From NCBI GenBank assembly GCA_051002235.1, contig JBPCMN010000021.1, positions 1 through 64,000 of the forward strand: 64,000 bases of DNA, in the 5' to 3' direction. Source of the DNA: JBPCMN01 sp013695115. GTDB lineage: Bacteria; Actinomycetota; Acidimicrobiia; IMCC26256; JACDBD01. This document shows positions 6,668-15,279 of the stretch, piece by piece. Made by a program: the position numbers and the translations under genes. Every line of letters begins with the position of its first letter. Position 1 is the first letter of the stretch. The notes under the pieces were generated by a model. The model was not told the DNA's origin. It saw only the letters and a list, made by a program, of their open reading frames with translations, and made no database searches.

Positions 6668-9436
6668 GTGGTCCTGGCGCCGGTGCTGAACGAGCCGATC
6701 GAGCGCGCCGCCGACCCCGGGATCGCCCGGGCCGTCGTCGAACGGGTCGTCGAGGCGCACCCGGAGGTCGCGGACGACCTGGCCGAGCGCGCATTGGTGC
6801 GTGACGGACTGATCGCGCTCGCGTGCGCGTCGCGATCGCTGTCGACCGCGGTGATCGGCCACCCCAGCCTGCTCGATCCGCTGCGCGACGAGCGGGGCTT
6901 CGCGACCGAACGCGACGCCGACGGGTACGCGGCATCGTGGCAGGAGCACGCCGATCACTCCCCCGCCGGCCTTCGGGGGTGGAAGCGCCGCGAGCTCCTG
7001 CGCACCGCCGCCCGCGACCTGCTCGGCCTGGCCGACCTGCCCGCGGTCGGACGCGAGCTGGCCGCGCTGGCGGAGACGTGCTTGGGGGCCGCGGTCGGGA
7101 TCGTGGCTCCGGACGTCCGCCTCACCGTCGTCGGGATGGGCAAGCTCGGCGGCCGGGAGCTCAACTACGCCAGCGACGTCGACGTGCTGTTCGCCCACGA
7201 CGGAGATGCCGACGCGGCCGAGCGCAGCGCGCGCGAGCTGCTTTCCACGATGAGTACGCCGACCCCGGAAGGGATCGTGTTCCGCACCGACGCCGACCTG
7301 CGTCCCGAGGGGAAGTCGGGACCGTTGAGTCGCAGCATCGACTCGTACGCGGCGTATTGGGAGCGCTGGGCCCAGACGTGGGAGTTCCAGGCGCTGATCA
7401 AGGCCCGGTGGGTCGCGGGGGACGCCGACCTCGGCGAGCAGTTCCTCGACGCGGCCCGCCCGCACGTGTGGCCGGAGATGCTCGACCCTGACGCGGTGCG
7501 CGAGGTGCGGGCGATGAAGGGGCGCGCCGAGAGCGAGACCGCTCGCAAGGGGCTGACCGAACGCGAGCTGAAGCGGGGACGGGGCGGGATCCGCGACATC
7601 GAGTTCGCGGTCCAGCTCCTTCAGCTCGTCCACGGCCGTCACGACGAGTCGGTCCGGCCGGCGAACACGCTCGCCGCGCTCGGCGCGCTCGCGGCCGCCG
7701 ACTACGTCGGGCGCCCCGACGCCGACGAGCTCGATGAGGCGTACCGCTACCTGCGGACGGTCGAGCACCGGCTCCAGCTCTGGGACGAGCAGCAGACCCA
7801 CACGCTGCCGTCGGACGGGACGGCGCGCCGCCGGCTCGCCCGCGTAATGGGCTACCGCGACCGGGGCGACGGATCGGCGGTCGAACGCTTCGACGCCGAC
7901 CACCGCGCCCAGCAGGCGCGGGTGCGCACGATCCACGAGCGCCTCTTCTTTGCACCGATCCTCGACACCCTGGCGGGCGCGGGCCCGCTGACCGGCGAGG
8001 CGGTCGAGGAGCGCCTGACCGCGTTCGGCTTCGTCGACGTCGCCTCGACCCGGGCCGCGCTGCGCGAGCTCGCCACCGGGCTCACCCGCCGATCGAAGGT
8101 CATGCAGCAGCTGCTCCCGGTCATCCTGGGCTGGCTCTCGGCCGCGCCCGACCCCGACCTCGGGCTCCTCCAGCTCCGACGCCTGGCCGAGGGACCCGCC
8201 CGTTCGGCGTCGTTGGCGACGACCTTCCGCGAGTCTCCCGGCGCGGCCGAACGCGCCTGCCGGCTGCTCGGGTCGGGCCGAGTGCTCGGCGAGGCGCTGC
8301 GGCGCCAGCCCGACTTCGTCGAAGCACTAGGCGACGACGAAGCGCTGGCGCGCGAGAAGACGCGCGCCGAGCTCGTGGAGGAAGCGCTGGGAACCCTGGG
8401 ATGGCGCGGCGGCGCCGAGCAGCGACGCGAGGGTCTGCGACGGTTCAAGCGCCGGGAGCTGCTCCGGATCGCGGCCCGCGACGTGCTCGGGTTCGCGACC
8501 GTCGAGGAGGCGGGACGCGAGCTGGCCGGGGTGGCCGAGGCGTGTGTCGAGGCCGCGCTACGAATGCTCGAGCCCGAGCAGCCGTTCGCGGTGATCGGCA
8601 TGGGGCGGTTCGGCGGCGGCGAGCTGTCGTACGCGTCCGACATCGACGTGTTGTTCGTCTACGACGGCGACACGCCCGCCGACTTCGCCGCCGCCGAGCG
8701 CACCGCCGAGGCGCTGATGCGAGAGATCGGGGCCACCACCGCCGAGGGCCAGACCTTCCGGATCGACGCCGACCTGCGGCCTGAGGGCAAGCAGGGCCCG
8801 CTCGCCCGCAGCGTCGACGGCTACCGGACCTACTACGAGCGCTGGGCCAAGACCTGGGAGTTCCAGGCGCTGCTGAAGGCGCGGCCGGTGGCAGGGGATC
8901 CCGAGCTCGGTAAGCGATTCGCGGCGCTGGTCGAGCCGTTCGTGTACCGCGACCCGTTCCCCGACGACGCGGTCCGCGAGGTGCGCAGGATGAAGGCGCG
9001 CATCGAGCGGGAGCGCATCCCGCCGGGCGAGGACCCGGAGTTCCACCTGAAGCTGGGGCGGGGATCGCTGTCGGACGTCGAGTTCACCGTGCAGTTGCTC
9101 CAACTCGTCCACGGTGCGATCCGGCCCGAGGTGCGGGCGACGGCGACGATCGAGGCGTTGCGCCGACTCCAAGAGGCGGGACTGATCGACAACGACGACG
9201 CCACCGCGCTCGAGGAGTCGTACCGGTTCTGCGAGCGGGCCCGGAACGCCAGGTACCTGCTCACCGGCTCACCGTCGGACGCCCTGCCGACCGACGGCGC
9301 CGAGGCCCTCAAGCTCGCTCGCGTGCTCGGGTACATCCACCGGCCCCAGGCGAGCCTGCGCGACGACTACCGCCGGGTCACTCGTCGCGCCCGCAAGGTG
9401 TTCGAACAGACTTTCTACGGGCGGGCCGAGACGTAG
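6668..9436 (+). CDS. glnE: Bifunctional glutamine synthetase adenylylase/deadenylase
   Basis: A 922-aa protein made of two homologous nucleotidyltransferase units. The N-terminal unit carries GMGKLGGRELNYASDVDVLF (about residue 155; the deadenylase half in characterised GlnE) and the C-terminal unit GMGRFGGGELSYASDIDVLF (about residue 643; the adenylylating half). Each is followed by the FRxDADLRPEGKxGPL motif and a helical GlnD-like domain (RGGIRDIEFAVQLLQLVHG; GSLSDVEFTVQLLQLVHG). It modifies a Tyr of glutamine synthetase, and the adenylylatable glnA is 1.5 kb away. Start is GTG 6668. No PII gene is in the window. Confidence 0.95.
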   Translation: MVLAPVLNEPIERAADPGIARAVVERVVEAHPEVADDLAERALVRDGLIALACASRSLSTAVIGHPSLLDPLRDERGFATERDADGYAASWQEHADHSPAGLRGWKRRELLRTAARDLLGLADLPAVGRELAALAETCLGAAVGIVAPDVRLTVVGMGKLGGRELNYASDVDVLFAHDGDADAAERSARELLSTMSTPTPEGIVFRTDADLRPEGKSGPLSRSIDSYAAYWERWAQTWEFQALIKARWVAGDADLGEQFLDAARPHVWPEMLDPDAVREVRAMKGRAESETARKGLTERELKRGRGGIRDIEFAVQLLQLVHGRHDESVRPANTLAALGALAAADYVGRPDADELDEAYRYLRTVEHRLQLWDEQQTHTLPSDGTARRRLARVMGYRDRGDGSAVERFDADHRAQQARVRTIHERLFFAPILDTLAGAGPLTGEAVEERLTAFGFVDVASTRAALRELATGLTRRSKVMQQLLPVILGWLSAAPDPDLGLLQLRRLAEGPARSASLATTFRESPGAAERACRLLGSGRVLGEALRRQPDFVEALGDDEALAREKTRAELVEEALGTLGWRGGAEQRREGLRRFKRRELLRIAARDVLGFATVEEAGRELAGVAEACVEAALRMLEPEQPFAVIGMGRFGGGELSYASDIDVLFVYDGDTPADFAAAERTAEALMREIGATTAEGQTFRIDADLRPEGKQGPLARSVDGYRTYYERWAKTWEFQALLKARPVAGDPELGKRFAALVEPFVYRDPFPDDAVREVRRMKARIERERIPPGEDPEFHLKLGRGSLSDVEFTVQLLQLVHGAIRPEVRATATIEALRRLQEAGLIDNDDATALEESYRFCERARNARYLLTGSPSDALPTDGAEALKLARVLGYIHRPQASLRDDYRRVTRRARKVFEQTFYGRAET

Positions 9437-9460
9437 GTAACCCGATCGCGGTCGGTGGGA

Positions 9461-9475
9461 CGCACCGTCGGTGCG
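9461..9475. terminator. Short hairpin in the glnE / S8-peptidase convergent spacer
   Basis: CGCACC-GTC-GGTGCG, a 6-bp perfect stem with a 3-nt loop in the 102-bp spacer between convergent genes. There is no T-tract, so it is a weak terminator candidate only. Confidence 0.3.
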
Positions 9476-9538
9476 GCTAGGTAGGCGCGGGCCCACGGCC
9501 GAACGGCGGGGTTGAGCGCTATTCGACGGTGTTCGGGC

Positions 9539-10804
9539 TCAGACGCAGGTCAGGACGGCCTGATCGGGCCGGACGAGACCGTGGCCGGTGTCGTTGTCGA
9601 CGCCCGCGCCGGCGAGGTCCTGGGCGGTGGTGCGGAGCCGGGCCTCGGTCTGGGCCCGGTTACAGCCCTTGCCTCGCACCAGCGCCGCGGACCCGGCCAC
9701 GTGCGGGCTGGCCATCGACGTGCCGTTGATCGTCCGGTACCCGCCGTCGTTCCAGGTCGAGACGATGGCGACGCCGGGGGCGGCCAGGTCGACATACGCC
9801 CCCGAGGTCGAGAAGGCCGCCCGCAGGTTGCTCGAATCGGTGGCGGCCACCGCGAGCACCTCGGGGAACGCGCCCGGTAACGACGGCGAGTTCGCAAAGC
9901 CGCACCCTGAGCCGCCCTGGCCGCAGTTCCCGCCCGCCGCCACGACTGTCACTCCGCTCTGCACCGCGTTCTGGATCGCCTGCTGCAGCACCGAGGAGCT
10001 GTTGGGGGACCCGAGACTCAGGTTGATCACCGTGGCGCCCTGGCTGACGGCCCAGTCGACGCCGCTGGCCACGTCGGACGTAAACCCCGAGCCATTGGCA
10101 CACAGGACCTGCACCGGCAGGATTTGAGCGCCAGGGGCGGCGCCGGCGATGCCCACGCCGTTGTTGGCGGTGGCTGCGGCGATCCCGGCCACGTGGGTGC
10201 CGTGGCCGCTGGGGTCGCTGGCTCCGCCCGGGCCCGAGAAGGCGGTGCCCCCGTCGTCGCTGTGGAGGAAGAAGGCGCCCGAGAGCACCTTCCCGCTGAG
10301 GTCCGGGTGCGACGCGTACACACCGGTGTCGATCACCGCAATGACTTGGCCGCTGCCGGCGGTGAACTGACCGGGGGCGAACGCGGTCCAGGCGTCCTCG
10401 ATGCGCAGATGGGTGCTGTCGAGCGCGTACTGCGCCGTCGGATCGTTGTGCGAGACGGCCGACACCGGCGCGTCGACCTCGACCGTGACCAGATCGCCGT
10501 CGGCGGCCCTCTCGTTCGCGACCGCGGCGGCCTGGTCCGCGTCGGCGACCGGCGTAGTGGTGATCTCGAGCTGTCCGCCGGCGGATTGCTCCGCGGTGAC
10601 CAGCGGGATTCGCCCGTCGGCGGTGCGCTGCTCGCTCTCGGCGACCTCCTGGCGGGCCTCGGCGCCGGCCGCGCCCGGTGGGATCGGGGCATCCGAAGCG
10701 GGCGGGGGCGGCGGTTCGGGGCTCGGCGCCTCCGTCGTCGCGGCGGCGGCGCCCGCGCACGCGCTGGGTGTCGGCGGCGGCGGCGGCGGGGTTCCCCCGC
10801 CCAC
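9539..10804 (-). CDS. Subtilisin-family (S8) serine peptidase, signal-like peptide cut off by an in-frame TGA
   Basis: 421 aa from GTG 10804. After a Pro/Ala-rich low-complexity segment (1-55) and a region in the position of an inhibitor-like prodomain (about 60-120), the peptidase domain shows the complete triad: Asp159 (VIAVIDTGV), His201 (GHGTHVAGIAA) and Ser363 (NGTSMASPHVAG), with oxyanion Asn293 (AGGNCGQGG). Such enzymes are secreted, yet this reading frame has no export signal. Two codons further upstream in the same frame is a TGA (10811-10813), preceded by a short ATG-initiated signal-like peptide. The gene may therefore be broken, read through, or wrongly sequenced at one base. It is convergent with glnE. 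Confidence 0.85.
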   Translation of the reverse strand: MGGGTPPPPPPTPSACAGAAAATTEAPSPEPPPPPASDAPIPPGAAGAEARQEVAESEQRTADGRIPLVTAEQSAGGQLEITTTPVADADQAAAVANERAADGDLVTVEVDAPVSAVSHNDPTAQYALDSTHLRIEDAWTAFAPGQFTAGSGQVIAVIDTGVYASHPDLSGKVLSGAFFLHSDDGGTAFSGPGGASDPSGHGTHVAGIAAATANNGVGIAGAAPGAQILPVQVLCANGSGFTSDVASGVDWAVSQGATVINLSLGSPNSSSVLQQAIQNAVQSGVTVVAAGGNCGQGGSGCGFANSPSLPGAFPEVLAVAATDSSNLRAAFSTSGAYVDLAAPGVAIVSTWNDGGYRTINGTSMASPHVAGSAALVRGKGCNRAQTEARLRTTAQDLAGAGVDNDTGHGLVRPDQAVLTCV

Positions 10805-10810
10805 GCACGG

Positions 10811-10855
10811 TCAGACCGAGCCCGCGACTCCAACCAGGATGAACGCGCGCCGCAT
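10811..10855 (-). other. Detached signal-like peptide coding segment ending in TGA
   Basis: ATG 10855 starts MRRAFILVGVAGSV and then TGA (10811-10813), in the same frame as the S8 peptidase that resumes with Pro-Cys-Val-Gly. Two Arg followed by a hydrophobic run looks like the n- and h-regions of an export signal. Nine nucleotides after the TGA the message can form the stem GGCGGGG-GAA-CCCCGCC. Confidence 0.5.
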
Positions 10856-10898
10856 TGGCGAGACTCTACTTGCGCCCGCCCCTGGCCTCCGACGCTGC

Positions 10899-12335
10899 TC
10901 AGATGTCGTAGTAGAGGTAGAACTCCCACGGGTGCGGGCGCAGCCGCACCGCGTCGATCTCGTTCTCCCGCTTGTACGTGATCCAGGTGTCGATGACGTC
11001 CTGGGTGAACACGCCCCCGGCGAGGAGGTAGTCCTGGTCGGCCTCGAGCGCGGCCAGGCTCTCGTCGAGCGACCCCGGCACCTGGGGCACCGCCGCCAGC
11101 TCCTCGGGCTCGAGGTCGTAGAGGTCCTTGTCGACCGGGTCGGGCGGCTCGATACGGTTCTGGACACCGTCGAGGCCCGCCATCAGCATCGCCGCGAAGG
11201 CGATGTACGGGTTGGCCGACGGGTCGGGGCAGCGGAACTCGAGCCGCTTGGCCTTCGGGCTCTTCGAGTACAGCGGGATGCGCACGCACGCGGACCGGTT
11301 GCGCTGGGAGTACACCAGGTTCACCGGCGCCTCGTAGCCCGGCACCAGCCGCTTGTACGAGTTGGTGGTGGGCGCGGCGAAAGCCAGGATCGAGGGCGCG
11401 TGCTTGAGCAGCCCGCCGATGTACCAGCGGGCCATGTCGGAGAGGCCGCCGTAGCCCTTCTCGTCGAAGAACAGTGGCTCGCCGCCCTTCCACAGTGACT
11501 GGTGGCAGTGCATGCCCGATCCGTTGTCCTCGAAGATCGGCTTGGGCATGAACGTCACCGTGTAGCCGGCGCGCCGGGCCACGTTCTTGATGACGTACTT
11601 GTAGAGCATGAGCTTGTCGGCCATCGTCAGCAGCGTGTCGAAGCGCATGTCGATCTCGGCCTGGCCGGCGGTGCCGACCTCGTGGTGCTGCACCTCGACC
11701 TCCACACCGAGGCGCTCGAGCTCGAGGATCATCTCCGAGCGCAGGTCCTGGAAATGGTCCATCGGGGGGACGGGGAAGTACCCCTCCTTGTACCGCGGCT
11801 TGTAGCCCTTGTTGAGCTCGCCGTCGGGCTCGTACTCGGCGCCCGAGTTCCACACGCCCTCGACCGAATCGATGAAGTGGTACGCCGAGTACTGGTTCTG
11901 GTCGAAGCGGACGGAGTCGAAGATGTAGAACTCGGCTTCGGGCCCGAAGTAGATGGTGTCGGCAATGCCGGTGCCCTTGACGTAGTCCTCGGCCTTCTTG
12001 GCGATGTAGCGGGGGTCGCGGGTGTAGGACTCGCCCGTCACCGGGTCCTGCACGAAGCAGTTCACGTTGATCGTCGCGTGCTGACGGAACGGGTCCATGA
12101 CCGCGGTGTTGGGGTCGGGGATCAGGAGCATGTCGGACTCCTGGATCTCCTGGAAGCCCCGGATGGACGAGCCGTCGAAGCCGTAGCCGTCCTCGAAACC
12201 CTCCTCGGTGAGCTCGTGGATCGGCATCGAGAAGTGCTGCATGAGGCCGGGCAGGTCACAGAACCGGAGGTCGACGACCTCCGCGCCCGCGTCCTTCGCC
12301 AGCTTCAGCACGTCGCCGGGTGTGCGCTCCTCCAC
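10899..12335 (-). CDS. glnA: Glutamine synthetase type I, adenylylatable (GSI-beta)
   Basis: A 478-aa enzyme making glutamine from glutamate, ammonia and ATP as a dodecamer. Seen: the latch GFDGSSIRGFQEIQESDM (52-69), metal ligands in YFGPEAEFYIFD and VQHHEVGTAGQAEIDMRF, ATP-binding FMPKPIFEDNGSGMHCHQSL, substrate-site NSYKRLVPGYEAP, and RLEFRCPDPSANPY. Tyr406 in DKDLYDLEPEE matches the adenylylation loop, consistent with glnE nearby. GTG 12335 is supported by GGGAGG 7 bp upstream. It is divergent from a second GS gene; the shared spacer presumably carries nitrogen control. Confidence 0.96.
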   Translation of the reverse strand: MEERTPGDVLKLAKDAGAEVVDLRFCDLPGLMQHFSMPIHELTEEGFEDGYGFDGSSIRGFQEIQESDMLLIPDPNTAVMDPFRQHATINVNCFVQDPVTGESYTRDPRYIAKKAEDYVKGTGIADTIYFGPEAEFYIFDSVRFDQNQYSAYHFIDSVEGVWNSGAEYEPDGELNKGYKPRYKEGYFPVPPMDHFQDLRSEMILELERLGVEVEVQHHEVGTAGQAEIDMRFDTLLTMADKLMLYKYVIKNVARRAGYTVTFMPKPIFEDNGSGMHCHQSLWKGGEPLFFDEKGYGGLSDMARWYIGGLLKHAPSILAFAAPTTNSYKRLVPGYEAPVNLVYSQRNRSACVRIPLYSKSPKAKRLEFRCPDPSANPYIAFAAMLMAGLDGVQNRIEPPDPVDKDLYDLEPEELAAVPQVPGSLDESLAALEADQDYLLAGGVFTQDVIDTWITYKRENEIDAVRLRPHPWEFYLYYDI

Positions 12336-12517
12336 GTCCTTACCTCCCAGACCATTGACCTGTCCGCCGAGAACGGCGGGAGCCTAGGCCCCCTCGTTTG
12401 GATGCCGCACGCACGCTCCCAGCCCGGGATTTCACGATTATTGCCCGAGCGTGAACGCTCTGTTACACGCCCGCCTCGACCGGCCGAACCGGGCCGGTCG
12501 CCTGTCAGACTGGATGG
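12336..12517. promoter_or_regulatory. Divergent glnA/glnA control region
   Basis: 182 bp between the two GS starts. A hairpin CCGCCG-AGAA-CGGCGG (12364-12379) would lie in the leader of the minus-strand glnA. Around 12430-12480 there is a less GC-rich stretch with TTCAC, GTGAAC and GTTACAC elements; GTGAAC-N5-GTTACAC is an imperfect dyad and resembles GlnR half-sites (GTnAC/GAAAC type) only loosely. The promoter hexamers are not clear. Confidence 0.4.
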
Positions 12518-13876
12518 ATGGAACGGCAGCTCGACTATGTGCTGCGGACGGTCGAGGAGCGGGGCGTGCGCTTCGTGCGCCTGTGGTTCACCGACGTCGT
12601 CGGCTCGCTGAAGAGCTTCGCGATCACCCCGGCCGAGCTCGAGGTCGCGCTCGAGGAGGGCATGACCTTCGACGGCTCCGCGATCGAGGGGTACACGCGG
12701 GTCCAGGAGTCGGACATGCTCGCCCTTCCCGACCCCAACACATTCGAGATCGTCCCGTGGCGCGGCGACGATGCGCCGGCGGCGCGCATCTTCTGCGACA
12801 TCCAGCACCTCGACGGCGAGCCGTTCGACGGTGACCCCCGCTTCGTGCTGAAACGCAACCTCGAGCGCGCCCGCGAGAAGGGGTTCACGTTCTACGCCGG
12901 ACCGGAGATGGAGTTCTACTACTTCGAGTCTGCCGAGAACCCAGTGCCGCTCGACCGGGCGAGTTACTTCGACCTGACCCAGCTCGACATGGTGAGCGAG
13001 CTGCGCAAGCAGACCATCATCACCCTCGAGGCCATGGGCATCCCGGTCGAGTACAGCTTCCACGAGCTCGGCCCCAGCCAGCACGAGATCGACCTGCGCT
13101 ACACCGACGCGCTCACTATGGCCGACAACGTCATGACCTTCCGGCTGGTGGTCAAGGAGGTCGCCCAGGACCTCGGCGTGTACGCCACGTTCATGCCCAA
13201 GCCGATCCCCGACGCGTTCGGATCCGGGATGCACACCCACCTGTCGCTGTTCGAGGGCGACGTCAACGCCTTCCACGACCCCGGTGACGAGCACGGGCTC
13301 TCGAAGGTGGGCAAGTGCTTCATCGCCGGGCTGCTGCGGCACGCGTCCGAGATCACCGCGGTCACCAACCAGTGGGTCAACTCGTACAAGCGGCTGGGGA
13401 TGGCGCAGGTACCTGGCGGGCCCGCGCCGATCGTCGGGTACGAGGCGCCGGTGTACGTGTGCTGGGCCCGCAACAACCGGAGCGCGCTGGTGCGGGTGCC
13501 GATCGCCAAGAAGGGCAAGGAGTCGTCGACCCGCATCGAGTTCCGCTCCCCCGACCCCGCCTGCAACCCCTACCTGGCGTTCAGCGTGATGCTGGCGGCC
13601 GGGCTCAAGGGAGTCGAGGAGGGCTACGAGCTCCCGCCCGAGGCGACCAACAACATCTTCGAGATGACACCCGAGGAGCGCGCCGCCGAGGGCATCGGTG
13701 CGCTGCCGAGCTCGCTGGCCGACGCGGTCGACCGGCTGGAGCGCTCCGAGCTGGTGGCGGAGGCGCTGGGCGAGCACGTCTTCGAGCACTTCATCCGCAA
13801 CAAGCGCCGGGAGTGGGTCGAGTACAAGGCCCAGGTGACGCCGTGGGAGCTCGACCGGTACCTCGGGAGCCTCTGA
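12518..13876 (+). CDS. Glutamine synthetase type I, not adenylylatable (GSI-alpha-like)
   Basis: A 452-aa GS with the full active-site set: FDGSAIEGYTRVQESDM, YAGPEMEFYYFES, FHELGPSQHEIDLRYTD, FMPKPIPDAFGSGMHTHLSLF, NSYKRLG and TRIEFRSPDPACNPY. At the adenylylation position it has Phe381 (NNIFEMTPEE) rather than Tyr and it is 26 aa shorter than its neighbour, so GlnE should not control it. GSI-alpha enzymes of other bacteria are feedback- or protein-regulated; some actinobacterial GlnA-like paralogues use other amines. ATG 12518 begins MERQLDYVLRTVEERG. The stop overlaps the GlnR-like start by one base (TGATG), so enzyme and regulator are translationally coupled. Confidence 0.92.
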   Translation: MERQLDYVLRTVEERGVRFVRLWFTDVVGSLKSFAITPAELEVALEEGMTFDGSAIEGYTRVQESDMLALPDPNTFEIVPWRGDDAPAARIFCDIQHLDGEPFDGDPRFVLKRNLERAREKGFTFYAGPEMEFYYFESAENPVPLDRASYFDLTQLDMVSELRKQTIITLEAMGIPVEYSFHELGPSQHEIDLRYTDALTMADNVMTFRLVVKEVAQDLGVYATFMPKPIPDAFGSGMHTHLSLFEGDVNAFHDPGDEHGLSKVGKCFIAGLLRHASEITAVTNQWVNSYKRLGMAQVPGGPAPIVGYEAPVYVCWARNNRSALVRVPIAKKGKESSTRIEFRSPDPACNPYLAFSVMLAAGLKGVEEGYELPPEATNNIFEMTPEERAAEGIGALPSSLADAVDRLERSELVAEALGEHVFEHFIRNKRREWVEYKAQVTPWELDRYLGSL

Positions 13877-14571
13877 TGACAGGGGGCGGGGACGACGTGA
13901 CCGAACCGATCCTCGTGTACCCGGACCCGCCGCCGCCGCTGCTGGCCCAGACCCTCGACCTCGCCGGGTACCGGTGGAAGGCGGTGGCGAACGCGTCGGT
14001 GGCGACCCAGGACGAGCCGTCCGGCGGCTGGGGCGGGGCGGTCGTGTGCGGCGACGACGACCCCGAGGGCGCGTTCGGCATCTGCCGGTCGTTGCGCAAG
14101 CGCGACGCGCCGCTCGAGCCGATCCTGCTGCTGGTGTCGGGCGCGCAGCTGGGCGACCTCGAACTGCGCGAGGACCTCTTCGACGACTTCTGCCTGTCGC
14201 CCTTCCACCCCCGGGAGCTCGAGGCACGGCTGCGGCATCTCCACTGGCGCGCCGGTCGGTCGACCTCGGCCTCGGTCGTCGAGTACGGCGAGCTCGCGCT
14301 CAACGTCGAGACCTACCAGGCTGCGATCGGCCAGCGTCCGCTCGACCTGACGTACATGGAGTACGAGCTGCTCAAGTTCCTGACCACGCACCCGGGCAAG
14401 GTGTTCACGCGCGAGCAGCTGCTGTCGCGGGTGTGGGGCTACGAGTACTACGGCGGCGCCCGCACGGTCGACGTCCACGTACGGCGGCTGCGGGCCAAGC
14501 TCGGCGAGGAACACGCGCCCCTGATCCAGACGGTGCGCTCGGTCGGCTACCGCTTCGGCCTGACCCGCTAG
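13876..14571 (+). CDS. glnR: GlnR-like OmpR-family orphan response regulator
   Basis: 231 aa. The C-terminal winged helix is strongly conserved (LDLTYMEYELLKFL, FTREQLLSRVWGYEYYGGARTVDVHVRRLRAKLG, LIQTVRSVGYRFGLTR) and matches actinobacterial GlnR. The N-terminal receiver is degenerate: it has a Pro-rich strand 1 (YPDPPPPLL) instead of the acidic pocket, and the segment after strand 3 reads CGDDDPEGAFGICRSL. This agrees with GlnR acting without a partner kinase, and none is in the window. It would activate or repress glnA, ammonium uptake and related genes. Overlap with the GSI-alpha gene and proximity to glnA/glnE support the nitrogen role; the name is by similarity and context. Confidence 0.75.
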   Translation: MTGGGDDVTEPILVYPDPPPPLLAQTLDLAGYRWKAVANASVATQDEPSGGWGGAVVCGDDDPEGAFGICRSLRKRDAPLEPILLLVSGAQLGDLELREDLFDDFCLSPFHPRELEARLRHLHWRAGRSTSASVVEYGELALNVETYQAAIGQRPLDLTYMEYELLKFLTTHPGKVFTREQLLSRVWGYEYYGGARTVDVHVRRLRAKLGEEHAPLIQTVRSVGYRFGLTR

Positions 14572-14574
14572 CAG

Positions 14575-15279
14575 CTAACCCTGCAGGTGCTCGGCTAGGA
14601 AGCTCGTCGTGCGGTCCCACGCCCGGCCGGCGGCATCGGGGTCGTGCCAGGGCGCGTGGGGGTTGTCGAAGGCATGGCCGGCACCGTCGTAGGTCTCGAA
14701 CTCGACGTTGGGTTTGGCGCCGAGCGCGTCGCGCAGCTTGGTGATCGTGTCGAGCGGGACGAAGGCGTCGTCGGTCCCGAAGTGGAACAGCGTCGGGCAC
14801 GCGAGCTGCGGCGCCCGGTCGAGGCCCTGGTCGATCCCGACGCCGTAGTACGAGACCGCGCAGTCGGGGTCGGCGGCACAAGCGACGAGATAGGTCATCA
14901 GCCCCCCGAAGCAGTGCCCGACAATGCCCACCGAGCCGCTCACCTCGGGCTGGTCCCGGAGGAACCGAAGGGCGCCGGACATGTCCAGGGTCGTGCCCTC
15001 CGGGTCGAAGCTCCCCAGCAGCTCGCCCGCCCGCATCATGCCCGCCTCGTCGTGGGCGAGCTCCACGTTGCGCTCGATGCGCCAGAAGACGTCGGGGGCG
15101 ACCACGACGTAGCCGAGGCCGGCGAGCCGCTCGGCGACGCTACGGAGGTAGTCGGTGCTGCCGAGCGCCTCGTGGAAGAGGAGGATGCCCGGACCCTTGC
15201 GGCTCTCGGGCAGGGCGACGTGGGCGTCGAAGTAGTCGCCGGCCGATGTCGCGACCCGCCGGGTCTCGGTCGTGGTCAC
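14575..15279 (-). CDS. Dienelactone hydrolase family protein
   Basis: A 234-aa alpha/beta hydrolase. Features: GILLFHEALGSTDYLRSVAERLAGLGYVVVAPDVF, nucleophile motif VGHCFGGLMTYL (Cys in the G-x-C-x-G elbow, as in dienelactone hydrolase), Asp in FHFGTDDAFVP and His in YDGAGHAFDNP. It probably hydrolyses a lactone or small ester in the cytosol; true dienelactone activity is unproven. GTG 15279 overlaps by 4 bp (GTGA) the stop of a 49-aa membrane-protein gene, so the two are coupled. It is convergent with glnR, with a 3-bp gap and no obvious terminator between them. Confidence 0.85.
   Translation of the reverse strand: MTTTETRRVATSAGDYFDAHVALPESRKGPGILLFHEALGSTDYLRSVAERLAGLGYVVVAPDVFWRIERNVELAHDEAGMMRAGELLGSFDPEGTTLDMSGALRFLRDQPEVSGSVGIVGHCFGGLMTYLVACAADPDCAVSYYGVGIDQGLDRAPQLACPTLFHFGTDDAFVPLDTITKLRDALGAKPNVEFETYDGAGHAFDNPHAPWHDPDAAGRAWDRTTSFLAEHLQG

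Noticed and set aside
4405..6804. A 799-codon plus-strand frame opposite the EamA and nadE genes
   Set aside because: Antisense to nadE with its intact catalytic motifs; composition is that of a shadow frame.
12364..12379. Leader hairpin of glnA as a possible glutamine riboswitch
   Set aside because: Only a 6-bp stem with a 4-nt loop; none of the conserved glnA-RNA core is seen.
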